From assembly GCF_018861705.1 (NCBI RefSeq), contig NZ_JAHLEC010000027.1, positions 1-40,926 on the forward strand: a stretch of 40,926 nucleotides of DNA. The letters run 5' to 3'. A program made the position numbers and the translations under genes. This document shows, one piece after another, positions 8,760 to 18,690 of the stretch. The stretch comes from Clostridium psychrophilum. GTDB taxonomy: Bacteria > Bacillota > Clostridia > Clostridiales > Clostridiaceae. The notes beneath the pieces are model-generated. The model did not search any database, was not told the origin of the DNA, and saw only the letters and a program-made list of their open reading frames with translations. Position 1 is the first letter of the stretch; each line of letters begins with the position of its first letter.

Positions 8760-9698
8760 ATGAAAGTTGGTATTCCTAAAGGCCTATTATATTATAAATA
8801 CTACCCATTTATAGAAAAATTTTTGATTGAACTAGGTGCAGAAATAATTACATCTACAGATACGAATAAGAATATTTTAAACGAAGGAATTAAATACTGT
8901 GTAGACGAGGCATGTCTCCCCATAAAGATATTTCATGGACATATATTAGATATAAAGGACAAATGTGATTTATTAATAATACCGAGATTTATGAGGGTGC
9001 ACGAGCAAGAATTTATATGTCCTAAGTTTTGTGGGCTTCCAGAAATGATATTATGTAGCATACCCAATCTGCCAAAGGTAATGACAGAACCTATATATGC
9101 AACTAATGAAAAGGATCTATATACATGGTGTAAAAAACTAGCTGGGATGATTACAAAAGACAAAAATAGTATAAAAGTTGCATTTAGAAAAGCTCTAGCT
9201 GAACAAAGAAACACTAAATTCGGTATTAAAAACACAGGCTATAAGATAAATGTTGCTTTAGTCGGACATCCATACAATCTCTACGACACTTTTATTAATA
9301 TGGATATAGTAAAAAAATTAAATAGGTTGGGAGTTGGAGTAATAACAGAAGAATATGTAAAGAGGGAACAAATTAATTTAGAAGTAAAAAAACTTTTTAA
9401 ACGCCCCTTTTGGACTTTCGCTACAAATTCTTATGGATTTACAACAAGTATAGCAAAAAACGAAGAAATAGATGGTGCTATATATATATCATCCTTTGCT
9501 TGCGGAATAGATTCTGTTGTTATTGAGCTTATCAAAGAAAAAATAGAAGATTTCCCATTTTTAGTTCTAAAAGTTGATGAACATACCGGTGAAGGCGGTG
9601 TAGATACAAGAATTGAGGCCTTTATTGATATGATTGAAAGGAAAAATAATAATGAAAATAACATTTCCACACTTCGGCAACACACATCTTGCAGCTAA
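8760..9698 (+). CDS. DUF2229-family acyl-CoA dehydratase activase-related protein (first of a split set)
   Basis: This 312-residue protein begins MKVGIPKGLLYYKYYPF, the hallmark of the DUF2229 part of large clostridial 2-hydroxyacyl-CoA dehydratase activases. Cysteines at about 47, 52, 69, 87, 91 and 99 (YCVDEACLP, ICPKFCG) and a later SFACGID could ligate iron-sulfur clusters, as in double-cubane and HgdB-type proteins. It ends VDEHTGEGGVDTRIEAFIDM and then overlaps the next gene. The ribosome site GGAGGAAG precedes the ATG. With the two genes downstream it appears to form one ATP-driven low-potential electron-transfer system; the acceptor is unknown. Confidence 0.8.
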   Translation: MKVGIPKGLLYYKYYPFIEKFLIELGAEIITSTDTNKNILNEGIKYCVDEACLPIKIFHGHILDIKDKCDLLIIPRFMRVHEQEFICPKFCGLPEMILCSIPNLPKVMTEPIYATNEKDLYTWCKKLAGMITKDKNSIKVAFRKALAEQRNTKFGIKNTGYKINVALVGHPYNLYDTFINMDIVKKLNRLGVGVITEEYVKREQINLEVKKLFKRPFWTFATNSYGFTTSIAKNEEIDGAIYISSFACGIDSVVIELIKEKIEDFPFLVLKVDEHTGEGGVDTRIEAFIDMIERKNNNENNISTLRQHTSCS

Positions 9699-10749
9699 AG
9701 CACTATTTGATGGACTAGGAATAGAATGTATAATTCCGCCATTCAATAACAATGAGGCAATGGAGTTAGGCTCTAAATTTTCCCCTGAAGAAATGTGCTT
9801 ACCATATAAAATTATGATGGGCAATTATTTGCAAAGTATAAAACTTGGAGCAGATACCATAATTCTTCCTGGAAGCTGTGGTCCTTGTAGATTTGGTGAA
9901 TACTGTGAACTACAAATGAATTCACTAAAGAAACTAGGATATAATTTAACTTTCATTGTAATTGATAACCCTTTTGCCATAGGTAAAAAAGAATTTTTAA
10001 GTCGCCTCGCCAAAATCACAGGCAATAGTACCTTAGATAAAGTTCAAAAAATCAAAGCGTTAAAAACAGCTTATACTGTAAATGAACTAATAGATAAAAT
10101 TGAGAGCAAGGTACATTATTTAACAGGATTTGAAATAAACAAAGGAGAATTTAAGAAAATTTATAAAGAATGCCTTATTAAGGCTATGAAAGCAGTTTCT
10201 CCTTCAGAAATGGTAACCATTCTAAAGGAATATAAGAATAAAATAAATACTATTCCTATTAATAAACATAAATCTCCAGTGAAAATTGCTATTATAGGTG
10301 AAATATATACTGTAATTGAACCATTTTCTAACCTTTATATAGAGGATAAACTTATGGACTACAATGTATCTACTAAAAGAATGCTTACCCCTAGTTGGTG
10401 GATTAAAGATGCAATACTTAGTCCATTAAAACTTAATTCTATTAATATAAGAAAGGCATCTAGAGAATATCTTCCATATTATATTGGTGGGCATGCCAGA
10501 GAATGTGTGGGAGAAGTACTACTTGCAGAAAAAGAACATCTTGATGGGGCAATTCAAATTTTCCCTATGGGCTGTATGCCAGAAATTGTCTCAAAAGCAA
10601 TTTTAACTAAAATTGCTTTTGATAAAGGATTTCCGATAATGACTTTAATTGTAGACGAAATGACTGGGGAAGCAGGATATATTACTAGGATAGAAGCATT
10701 TGTAGATATGTTAGAGAGGAGGAAAAACAATGTACTATATGGGAGTTGA
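9652..10749 (+). CDS. DUF2229/HgdB-like cysteine-rich protein, partner of the activator ATPase
   Basis: This 365-residue protein is related to the gene before it and to the C-terminal DUF2229 segment of large activases. Cysteines at 49 (EEMCLP), 76, 79 and 85 (GSCGPCRFGEYC), and later RECVGE and FPMGCMPE, are good cluster-ligand candidates. It ends VDEMTGEAGYITRIEAFVDM, closely parallel to the preceding protein's end, so the two probably arose by duplication. The ATG at 9652 has AAAGGA 9 bases upstream and is preferred to an in-frame TTG 18 bases earlier. The gene overlaps both neighbours, implying translational coupling. The acceptor substrate cannot be told. Confidence 0.75.
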   Translation: MKITFPHFGNTHLAAKALFDGLGIECIIPPFNNNEAMELGSKFSPEEMCLPYKIMMGNYLQSIKLGADTIILPGSCGPCRFGEYCELQMNSLKKLGYNLTFIVIDNPFAIGKKEFLSRLAKITGNSTLDKVQKIKALKTAYTVNELIDKIESKVHYLTGFEINKGEFKKIYKECLIKAMKAVSPSEMVTILKEYKNKINTIPINKHKSPVKIAIIGEIYTVIEPFSNLYIEDKLMDYNVSTKRMLTPSWWIKDAILSPLKLNSINIRKASREYLPYYIGGHARECVGEVLLAEKEHLDGAIQIFPMGCMPEIVSKAILTKIAFDKGFPIMTLIVDEMTGEAGYITRIEAFVDMLERRKNNVLYGS

Positions 10750-11686
10750 TGTAGGATCTGTAAGTACTAACATTGTACTATTAGATAATACATCAAATGT
10801 TATAGAAAAACTATATTTAAGAACCAAAGGTAAACCTATAAAAGCAATTCAAGATGGTTTAAAAATATTAAACGAAAAATATGATACTAAGCAAATAAAA
10901 TCAGTAGGAACAACAGGTAGTGGACGACAAATGGCATCCTTTTTGATAGGCGCTGATATAGTTAAAAATGAAATTACCGCTCATGCCGTTGCATCCCTAG
11001 AAATTGACAATGAAGTAAATACCATATTAGAAATAGGCGGTCAAGATTCAAAGATAATTTTATTGAAAAATGGTATCGTAACTGATTTTGCAATGAATAC
11101 TGTATGCGCAGCAGGTACCGGTTCATTTCTTGATAGACAGGCAGAACGACTAGAGATACCTATTGAAAGTTTTGGAGAATATGCATTAAAATCAAAAGCA
11201 CCTGTAAGAATAGCTGGAAGATGTGCTGTCTTTGCTGAATCTGACATGATTCATAAACAACAACTCGGATATAATGAAGAAGACATAATAGGTGGTCTTT
11301 GTGAAGCAATGGTAAGAAATTATCTAAGTAATGTAGGAAAAGGAAAACGAATCCAATCTAAAATATTTTTTCAAGGTGGAGTTGCAGCAAATATTGGCAT
11401 TAAAATGGCTTTTGAGAAAGCCCTAGATACAGAAATCTACGTTCCTGAACACTATAATGTAATGGGGGCTATAGGTGTTGCAATACTTGCAAAGGAAAAA
11501 GTCATGAAAATAGGAAAAACAAATTTCAAAGGCTTTGAAATAGCATTTAATGATTTTGTACCTAAAAACATTGAGTGTAATGGTTGTGGTAATAATTGTG
11601 AAGTAATTGCAATAAAAGATGGAGATAAAACTGTAGGTTGCTTTGGAGACAGATGTGGCAAATGGAGCAATAAGATGGTTGTATAA
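10730..11686 (+). CDS. HgdC/BadF-type ATP-dependent activator (CoA-substrate-specific enzyme activase)
   Basis: These ASKHA-fold ATPases form dimers sharing one [4Fe-4S] cluster and inject a low-potential electron into a partner on ATP hydrolysis. The 318-residue protein shows GVDVGSVSTN (5-14), GTTGSGR (60-66), EIGGQDSK (101-108), the two family cysteines C126 (TVCAAGTGSF) and C165 (GRCAVF), and FFQGGVAAN. The last 36 residues add five cysteines (CNGCGNNC and GCFGDRCG), more than archetypal HgdC carries, perhaps for another cluster. The ribosome site is AGGAGG and the gene overlaps its predecessor by 20 bases. No dehydratase subunits are adjacent. Confidence 0.85.
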   Translation: MYYMGVDVGSVSTNIVLLDNTSNVIEKLYLRTKGKPIKAIQDGLKILNEKYDTKQIKSVGTTGSGRQMASFLIGADIVKNEITAHAVASLEIDNEVNTILEIGGQDSKIILLKNGIVTDFAMNTVCAAGTGSFLDRQAERLEIPIESFGEYALKSKAPVRIAGRCAVFAESDMIHKQQLGYNEEDIIGGLCEAMVRNYLSNVGKGKRIQSKIFFQGGVAANIGIKMAFEKALDTEIYVPEHYNVMGAIGVAILAKEKVMKIGKTNFKGFEIAFNDFVPKNIECNGCGNNCEVIAIKDGDKTVGCFGDRCGKWSNKMVV

Positions 11687-11694
11687 TTTGAATA

Positions 11695-11736
11695 AAATAA
11701 ACTTAGCCTATTTATTACTAGACTAAGCTTATTTTT
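11695..11736 (+). terminator. Terminator after the activator operon
   Basis: AAATAAACTTAG (11695-11706) pairs with CTAAGCTTATTTTT (11723-11736), ending in a T run. It stands between convergent transcription units. Confidence 0.65.
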
Positions 11737-11766
11737 ATATTCTATAAGAATTTTGCTCAATAACAC

Positions 11767-12752
11767 TTAAAGTATAAGATTTGTTTTATACCCACACTTT
11801 GCACATGTGCCAAAATTAGTATTAAGGTGAATATTGTAATCTTTTCTTTTAATAAGATTATTACCGCACTTCGGACAATATGTTGAATTATCCACGCCAG
11901 AAACGTTACCAATATATACATAGTTAAGATATTTTTTTGCTATCTCTCTATCTTTAATCATTACCTCAACTTCTGTAGCTGGACTATGCATCTTGTAGTT
12001 TGGAAAATATCTTGATAAATGAAGCGGAATATTTTTATCTAATGAAGCTATGAATCCTGCAATCTTTTCAATTTCTCCAGTAGAATCATTTTCTCCATTT
12101 ACAAGCAATGTAGTTAACTCAACATGACACTGTTTTGATGACATCTTAATAGTATCGAGCACCGGTGCAATACTCCCACCACACACCTCTTTATAAAATT
12201 CATTATTGAAAGCTTTTAAGTCAATATTCATTGCATCCACATAAGGAAGAATCATCTTTAATGGTTCTTCCTTTATATACCCATTAGTTACTAACACTAT
12301 TTTTATATCTTTCAGTGTTTCTTTTAATAACTTTGATGAATTATATACATATTCATACCAAATAGATGGTTCATTATATGTAAATGCCACACCAATATTA
12401 TCTTTAAGACTTCTGCATATTTCAACTAATTTTTCTGGAGATATATATTCACTCCTTGCCCTTCCTTGAGATATTGAATGATTTTGGCAAAATTCACATT
12501 TAAAATTGCATCCAAAACTTCCTATTGAGAGTATATTACTGCCTGGTTTAAAATGATATAAAGGTTTTTTTTCTATGGGATCTTGAGAAATAGATGTTAT
12601 TTCTCCATAATTTATCGCATAAAGCCTTCCTTCTTTATTTACCCGTACATTACATTTACCCTTTGCATCAACTGGAATCATACAGTTATGAGGACAAAGT
12701 TTGCAATTTACTTTACCCCTTTTGTTTCATAAAACAAAGCTTCTTTTTCCAT
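11767..12752 (-). pseudogene. amrS: AmmeMemoRadiSam system radical SAM enzyme, frameshifted near the 5' end
   Basis: The main frame (from 12681 down, 304 residues) has the radical SAM motif CNFKCEFC, YNEPSIW and a C-terminal zinc-ribbon-like CPKCG/CAKCG pair, all typical of AmrS. The normal N-terminus is present but split. MEKEALFYETKG begins at 12752 behind a proper ribosome site (TAGGAG), and the next residues GKVNCKLCPHNC continue in another frame. The break is at a CCCC run on the plus strand (12716-12719): one more base would join the frames. From ATG 12681 alone the conserved N-terminal cysteines would be missing. It is paired with amrBA. A sequencing error, phase-variable tract or young pseudogene are all possible. 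Confidence 0.85.
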
Positions 12753-12763
12753 ATTTCCAACTC

Positions 12764-14163
12764 CTAAATATGCCTAATAACTTGAAATTTTTCTATAGAA
12801 TAATCTTCATTTGGAGGTATTTCTGCTTTCTTAAGCACAATACTTATTTGTTGATTTATTGTATCAACACCCTCGATATCTGGTAATAACAACCCACTCT
12901 TTATTCCACTTTTTACAACCACTCCAAATTTTTTAGGATTTAGTTCTTCTTTTAAAGCTACCTCTGGCTCAGTTAAAACATCTACCGAAAACACAATATC
13001 CTCTAGTTCTTCCACTGATACATTACTAAACCTTGGGTCGCCCTCTCCTGCTGCAACAGCATTGCTCACTATTTCTTTTGCAACACTCTCTGTTGTAGGG
13101 TAAATCGTCCCAATGCACCCTCTTAATACGCCAAATTTTTTAAGAGACACAAAAACTCCTCTTTTTATATTTAGCATTTCTTCCTTTACATACTTCGGTA
13201 CCTCCATATAAGTACCCTTTATTAGATAATGAGTAAGACTTTCCCTAGCAAGGCGTACATAAACATCTTCATTATTTAATGACGTATTATATTTATCTCT
13301 TTTTGTTTTTATAATTTCTGATAGTACATCTCTATCTCCTTCTTTAAGCTCAAATTTCATTACAGCATACCCAACTCCAAAGGTACCCTCATAAGAAAGC
13401 AGTTCACCCTTTATTTCATTACCATCCATTGCACCAAGCATTATATAATAAGACCTTAAAGCACATTCCCCAGCATTTTCAACCATTTTAGAATTTATAT
13501 TAAATACGCCGACTACATCCCCACTTTTTAGTAAACTTATTATTGATCTATCAAATTTTTCACCATATGGATTATAATTGTAGGGACCTTCATCTTTAAG
13601 GTGATGTGAAAGATCACCACTACCTATAAACACAACATTTTTATAACTTTCATCTACTGCTTCTTTAATGAGCATACCAAATTTATATAATTGTATAGGT
13701 GTAAGCCCTCCATATGTTATATGTACAAGTTTAAAAGAGTTATATTTATTTTCAACAAAATTCAATGGAACAATGCTGCCATGATCCAATTCATATTCTC
13801 TACCATATTGTTTAAGAATACTACCTGTAACCCCAACCGTTTGTATGTTATTTTTGCTAGCTCTCACCATTATTTCTTGTGTAAGATCCATATCTATATC
13901 AAAACTCATAGAAACTTCTGGAGCACCAAATTGCTCCAAACTACCTAAAATTGAAGGTTCAAAAGAAAGTGCTATAGCATCTGAAAACATAGTTCCATGT
14001 GGCGTAGCTATTATTATTACCTCAGGTTTTATTTCCGCTATTTCTCGTCCAATGCGCTCACATGCATCATATGTATTTTTAATTTTTTTTTCTCTCCATG
14101 TCCCACCTCTGGAATTACTATAGGTGGATGTGGCATTGTATAAAAGCCTATTATTTTACCCAT
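12764..14163 (-). pseudogene. AmmeMemoRadiSam system protein AmrB-AmrA fusion (Memo + AMMECR1), frameshifted
   Basis: The main frame (from 13990 down, 408 residues) fuses a Memo-like domain (GSGDLSHH, then EGTFGVGYAV) to a C-terminal AMMECR1 domain (LRGCIGTIYP, GEGDPRFSNVS). The missing Memo N-terminus is in another frame: it starts at 14163 with MGKIIGFYTMPHPPIVIPEV behind a GGGGTGAT ribosome site, and its continuation KNTYDACERIGREIAEIKP then runs in frame with the main part. The shift falls in a run of nine T on the plus strand (14083-14091), and one extra base restores one long frame. The Memo/AMMECR1/AmrS trio is widespread, with a poorly defined redox role. It shares its operon with amrS, which is broken in the same manner. 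Confidence 0.85.
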
Positions 14164-14273
14164 TACAATCACCCCTTATATTTATTACTTAATATAGTTT
14201 ACCCATATTTTATAAAATATAATACCTTCCATATTTGAAAACTCATTTCAATAAGTGTTAATAATATCACTAA

Positions 14274-14314
14274 AATCAAAGCTGACATCTTAGAAAAGGA
14301 TGTCAGCTTTGATT
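14274..14314 (-). terminator. Strong hairpin downstream of butyrate kinase
   Basis: AATCAAAGCTGACATC (14274-14289) pairs perfectly with GATGTCAGCTTTGATT (14299-14314). A short T run follows on the minus strand. It is about 150 bases after the buk stop and just before amrBA. The 14315-14461 stretch holds no gene. Confidence 0.7.
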
Positions 14315-14461
14315 AAATTAAAATATGCAATTTGTAACCATTCATAAAATAATCTTAGATATGATAAAAGTTGTTCAATTTTATCGTATTCATTTTTCCT
14401 ATTTCCCCGGAAATATCACAATTATAGCCATTTTAAATCAGCAAATAAATACATTTTATTT

Positions 14462-15532
14462 TCAAATGTACACTTTATTTACTTCTTCTCCTTTAAGAAC
14501 ACTAAGCCCACCTTGAACTAGTGCTAAAAGTTCATCCTCACCTGGATATACTATTATTTCTGCAATAAATGCCACTTTCTCTTTTATATATTCAACTGCA
14601 GAACTTGAATAAGCTATTCCACCTGTTAATATTATTGCGTCTACCTTGCCATTAAGTACTGCTGCACATTTCCCAATTTCTAGTGATACTTGGTAAAGCA
14701 TAGCATCTCTCACAGCTTTAGCTTTTTTATCACCATCAATAGCAGCTTGCTCTACAACTCTATCATCATTTGTTCCAAAATGAGCCATATATCCCCCTTT
14801 ACTATTTATCTTATTCATAACTTCTTCCAACGTATATTTACCACTATAACAAAGTCTAATTAAATCACCAATAGGAACATTTCCTGATCTTTCAGGTGAA
14901 AGTGGCCCATCTCCATCTAAAGCGTTGTTGACTTGTACAATTTTCCCTTTAAGATGCGCCCCAACAGAAATTCCTCCACCCATGTGAGCTACAATTACAT
15001 TAAGTTCTTCATATTTTTTACCACTTTCATTAGCATATTTTTTCCCAACGGCTTTCTGATTTAATGCATGAAAAATACTTTTTCTTTCTATTTCCGGTAT
15101 TCCAGATATTCTCGCTACATCATGAAGCTCATCTACAACTACAGGATCAACAATATACGCTGTCAAATTAAGCTCCTTTGCAATTTCATGTGCAATTATT
15201 CCGCCAAGATTTGAAGCATGTTGGCCCTGAACACCACTCTTTAAATCTTCAAGCATTCTTTCATTAACTATATAAGTTCCACCAGAAATTGGTTTTAAAA
15301 GTCCACCTCTTCCAATAACTCCATGCAATGTACTTATGTCGACTTTGCATTTTTTTAAAGAATCTAAAATAACATTTTTTCTAAATTGGAATTGATCATA
15401 TATATTTTTATATTTACATATTTCTTCTGATGTATGTCTTAAAGTTTCAACTAAAATTGGAGTTTCATCATCATATACCCCTAGTTTTGTTGAAGTTGAT
15501 CCAGGATTTATTACCAATAGTTTAAATGACAT
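14462..15532 (-). CDS. buk: Butyrate kinase
   Basis: Butyrate kinase converts butyryl phosphate and ADP to butyrate and ATP, the last step of the Ptb-Buk butyrate route. The 356-residue length is normal. ASKHA/acetokinase motifs are clear: [14 protein letters not shown] (7-20), [33 protein letters not shown] and the late ILTGGIAYS. The ribosome site GAAGGTGG precedes the ATG. The usual neighbour ptb is absent on both sides, so this is an orphan or second copy; it may also act on related branched or aromatic acyl phosphates. It is followed by a strong terminator. Confidence 0.95.
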   Translation of the reverse strand: MSFKLLVINPGSTSTKLGVYDDETPILVETLRHTSEEICKYKNIYDQFQFRKNVILDSLKKCKVDISTLHGVIGRGGLLKPISGGTYIVNERMLEDLKSGVQGQHASNLGGIIAHEIAKELNLTAYIVDPVVVDELHDVARISGIPEIERKSIFHALNQKAVGKKYANESGKKYEELNVIVAHMGGGISVGAHLKGKIVQVNNALDGDGPLSPERSGNVPIGDLIRLCYSGKYTLEEVMNKINSKGGYMAHFGTNDDRVVEQAAIDGDKKAKAVRDAMLYQVSLEIGKCAAVLNGKVDAIILTGGIAYSSSAVEYIKEKVAFIAEIIVYPGEDELLALVQGGLSVLKGEEVNKVYI

Positions 15533-16087
15533 TTTATTACCACCTTCGTATAAATTAATTTAGCGTTACTACGAAAACATTTATTTGTTTTCTAATCTAA
15601 TCGTTTTCATTAATATGTATACAACTCCCACCCATAATTCTTGTATCTACCTTATTATAAAAACTCTTACTCACCTCAAAACTTTTAAATTCAATTTTCT
15701 AAGATTTTCATCATGTAGTTTTAAAGTCATTAGTAGAATTAAAACAATTCCAGCAATTAGGTTAAGAACCAAAAATATGATGCAAAAATGCATCATATTT
15801 TTTTGATAGTGTTTGAAATTATCATGCTAAACGTTTCTATCTTAGCATATTTTCAGTCACGTTTCAATTTTGGAACATGATTGCAATTTATTAAGGTAAT
15901 TTGCTCATGTAAAGTTTTTACCACCCAATATGTCTTACCTTTTTTCTGAAAACATTTATATATAACTAATAACTATTAAATCAAAATGTTATCGATTACT
16001 TCTATTATTATACCATATTTTTTTAAAATATTAGTATATTTATTTTGGTAACTTTTTACTAATACTAATAGCTAAAAATTTGTGAGA
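15533..16087. other. Intergenic region between buk and the PucR-type regulator
   Basis: It holds one strong hairpin: AAATATGATGCA (15773-15784) with TGCATCATATTT (15789-15800), flanked by T runs in both directions, probably ending the regulator unit. On the minus strand a 42-codon frame (15671-15799) encodes one hydrophobic segment (LVLNLIAGIVLILLMTLKL) with a basic tail. It has no ribosome site and overlaps the hairpin, so it is weak as a gene. Nothing else is recognised. Confidence 0.4.
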
Positions 16088-17032
16088 TCATTTTATTTCT
16101 CGCCAAATATAAAAGATAATTTTAAAAGTCATTGCTTCATTAAAATCTTTTATGTTAAACCCTGTTTCTCTTTTTATCTTGTCCAATCTATATATTAATG
16201 TATTTCTATGAACATACAAACTTTTTGCAGAATCACTTATATTAAGATCATTTTTAAAAAAGATCTCAATAGTATTTACCATTTCATTATCAAGGGCATC
16301 TAATTTTTTTTTGAATTCAAACAACATATTATGTTTAAATTTAGGATTCAAACTATAAGTTAACCTTTCAAGAAACAACTTTCTGTAATCAAATATGTTA
16401 GTTTGTACTTTGAATTTTTTACCTAGTAACATACTAATTTCGCATTCGTTAAAAATATCTATAAATTCACTTTTATTATATACTATGCGACTAAAGCTTA
16501 TATAACACTTGCAAAACAAATTAGAAATTATTGTTTCTCTTATACCTATTGCATGTTCTTCTATGTTTTCAAAATCACCCATAACTAAAATATTTCCTTT
16601 ATAAAATATGGCAAGCACATTTTCATTGCAATATGCTTGCTTAATTATACTAATAGCCTCATGCATACTTCCATCAAGACTTATATAAATAAGACCATAT
16701 CCTTTTGATAAAAATTTCATATCTTCAAAATTTGCATCATTTGAAATATCTTTACCATCCAATATAGAAACTATAAGTTGTTCTTTTGTGGAACATAAAT
16801 CAACATATTTATTTTCAATAGTAAATTTTAATAATTTTGATATAGATTTTAATTTTTTTTCTATCTTAAGTAGAAAACTGATTTCACCTAAAAATAAAGG
16901 TATATGAATAATATCAGAATTTTCCACAAAATATTTACTAGCAAATATTTTTTTACCGTTTTCATCATCAACGCAAAAATCTATATCAGAACTAATGCTT
17001 AACTTTTGTAGAAAATTGTTGATATCATCCAT
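16088..17032 (-). CDS. PucR/CdaR-family transcriptional regulator
   Basis: The 314-residue protein ends in the PucR-type helix-turn-helix (about 255-312): NISDSAKSLYVHRNTLIYRLDKI followed by NEAMTFKIIFYIW. That signature is shared by CdaR, PucR and similar regulators of sugar-acid or purine use. The N-terminal 250 residues are a divergent sensory part without a recognisable motif. It starts 12 bases after the MsmK-type ATPase gene, with AGGAGG 8 bases before the ATG, so the two are one operon. It may control sugar or diacid uptake genes elsewhere; the ligand cannot be told. Confidence 0.85.
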   Translation of the reverse strand: MDDINNFLQKLSISSDIDFCVDDENGKKIFASKYFVENSDIIHIPLFLGEISFLLKIEKKLKSISKLLKFTIENKYVDLCSTKEQLIVSILDGKDISNDANFEDMKFLSKGYGLIYISLDGSMHEAISIIKQAYCNENVLAIFYKGNILVMGDFENIEEHAIGIRETIISNLFCKCYISFSRIVYNKSEFIDIFNECEISMLLGKKFKVQTNIFDYRKLFLERLTYSLNPKFKHNMLFEFKKKLDALDNEMVNTIEIFFKNDLNISDSAKSLYVHRNTLIYRLDKIKRETGFNIKDFNEAMTFKIIFYIWREIK

Positions 17033-17044
17033 GATTTTTTCCTC

Positions 17045-18154
17045 CTAAATTATAGGTTTTTGAGAATCTTTATCAAAAATATGAAGTTTATTAATATTTA
17101 AAGCAACCTTAATAGAATCTCCAGATTTTGTTCTTGATGTTCCATCTACTCTAACGGTTAAAAGACTTTTGCCTTTACTCAAATGAAGATAAGATTCAGC
17201 TCCTAAAAGTTCTGTTACCTCAACCTTAGCATCAACAATAGCTTCTTTATGCTTCTCTAAAAACTCTGGATTATCATCTATATTTTCTGGTCTAATACCA
17301 ATAATAACCTCTTTCCCAACGTAACCCTGCTTTCTCATTATAGCACTATTCTCAGAATTTAAAGGAATGACACTGTCTTCAAGATTCATAACTAATTTAC
17401 CATCTTTTTCAACTATTTTACTATCTATAAAATTCATCTGTGGACTTCCGATAAATCCAGCGACGAATATGTTCTTAGGATGCTCATATAAGTTTTGAGG
17501 TGTATCTACCTGTTGAATAACACCCTCTTTTAGAACTACTATTTTTGTACCAAGAGTCATAGCTTCTGTTTGATCATGTGTAACATAAACAAATGTTGTT
17601 TGTAATCTATTATAAAGTTTAGATATTTCAGCTCTCATTTGAACTCTAAGTTTAGCATCAAGATTTGATAAAGGTTCATCCATTAAGAATACTTTTGGAT
17701 CTCTAACAATAGCTCTTCCCATAGCAACTCTTTGTCTTTGTCCACCAGATAAAGCTTTAGGCTTTCTGTCTAATAAATGCTCAATATCAAGAATTTGTGC
17801 AGCCTCTTTAACTTTTATGGCTATATCTTTTTTGGGGATTTTTCTTAGCTTTAGTCCAAATGCCATATTGTCATATACTGTCATATGAGGATATAATGCA
17901 TAGTTTTGAAAAACCATTGCAATATCTCTGTCTTTAGGAGATACATCATTTTTAAGTTCATCATCTATGTATAATTCTCCTTTAGTTATTTCTTCAAGTC
18001 CTGCTATCATTCTTAATACAGTAGATTTACCACAACCAGAAGGTCCAACAAAAACTACAAATTCTTTGTCCTCTATTTCAAGATTAAAATCATTTACTGC
18101 AGTAACATCTCCATCATAAGTTTTGTATATGTGTCTTAATGATAAATTTGACAT
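17045..18154 (-). CDS. Sugar ABC transporter ATP-binding protein (MsmK/UgpC type)
   Basis: This 369-residue CUT1-type ATPase powers sugar or glycerol-3-phosphate importers at the membrane. It shows Walker A GPSGCGKST (37-45), a Q-loop in AMVFQNYALYPHMTV, signature LSGGQRQRVAMGRAI, Walker B VFLMDEPLSNLD, the H-loop YVTHDQTEAMTL, and a C-terminal TOBE/MalK-like regulatory domain (about 240-369, with GIRPEN). No permease or binding protein is nearby. Such stand-alone MsmK proteins often serve several importers, which is the likely role here. The ribosome site is AGGGGGAA. It is the first gene of an operon with the PucR-type regulator. Confidence 0.93.
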   Translation of the reverse strand: MSNLSLRHIYKTYDGDVTAVNDFNLEIEDKEFVVFVGPSGCGKSTVLRMIAGLEEITKGELYIDDELKNDVSPKDRDIAMVFQNYALYPHMTVYDNMAFGLKLRKIPKKDIAIKVKEAAQILDIEHLLDRKPKALSGGQRQRVAMGRAIVRDPKVFLMDEPLSNLDAKLRVQMRAEISKLYNRLQTTFVYVTHDQTEAMTLGTKIVVLKEGVIQQVDTPQNLYEHPKNIFVAGFIGSPQMNFIDSKIVEKDGKLVMNLEDSVIPLNSENSAIMRKQGYVGKEVIIGIRPENIDDNPEFLEKHKEAIVDAKVEVTELLGAESYLHLSKGKSLLTVRVDGTSRTKSGDSIKVALNINKLHIFDKDSQKPII

Positions 18155-18349
18155 TTTAAATTCCCCCTAAATACTTTTATGACTTAAGTTTAATATACTA
18201 TAGCAATTTTAGCTATTTGGAAAACTCACAAAAATAACTTACTAAATTTGTATTAAAATACAAATCTAATAAATTACCATGATTTTTAACGTATATTAAG
18301 TCTCATTAATATATAATACACCTATAACTAATAATAAGGGGGTTCTATT

Positions 18350-18658
18350 ATGAAGGTCAAATGTATCGATAATGATTTATGTTCTGATTTAACTTTTGGT
18401 GGTGTATATAGTGTTGTAGAAGAAGGAGATAAGTATTACGTTCTTTTAGTCAAGGAACAAAAGGAAATTATTACAAGAAAAACTCGATTTGTAATTGTCC
18501 AAGATGGAGAAATAACTAAAAAAGCTAAAGCCACAATTAATGAACTTGATTATCAACTTCAAAATGAATTTAAAGATATTAAAGATTTTAAAATGAGGAA
18601 AAATAGTAAGGGTGAAATAAAAGAAATTATAATTAAATTTAAATTTGAAGAAATTTAA
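18350..18658 (+). CDS. Small hypothetical protein
   Basis: This 102-residue protein is not confidently recognised. Its first half (KCIDNDLCSDLTFGGVYSVVEE) has the feel of small beta-barrel proteins that open with a conserved KCI-N-x(n)-LT-G-x-Y-x-V pattern, often seen in Firmicutes and phages. The rest is rich in Lys and Glu and probably forms a helix and a strand. It is cytosolic, with no signal or membrane segment. The ribosome site is AAGGGGG, 8 bases before the ATG. It is transcribed alone, away from the MsmK-type gene. Confidence 0.65.
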   Translation: MKVKCIDNDLCSDLTFGGVYSVVEEGDKYYVLLVKEQKEIITRKTRFVIVQDGEITKKAKATINELDYQLQNEFKDIKDFKMRKNSKGEIKEIIIKFKFEEI

Positions 18659-18690
18659 GTGAATTAAAATTAGTCTAGCATCTTTTATAG

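Noticed and set aside
12716-12719. Programmed frameshifting in amrS
   Set aside because: The AAAAGGGG context does not form a canonical -1 slippery heptamer, and a second lesion in the neighbouring gene makes mutation or sequencing error more likely.
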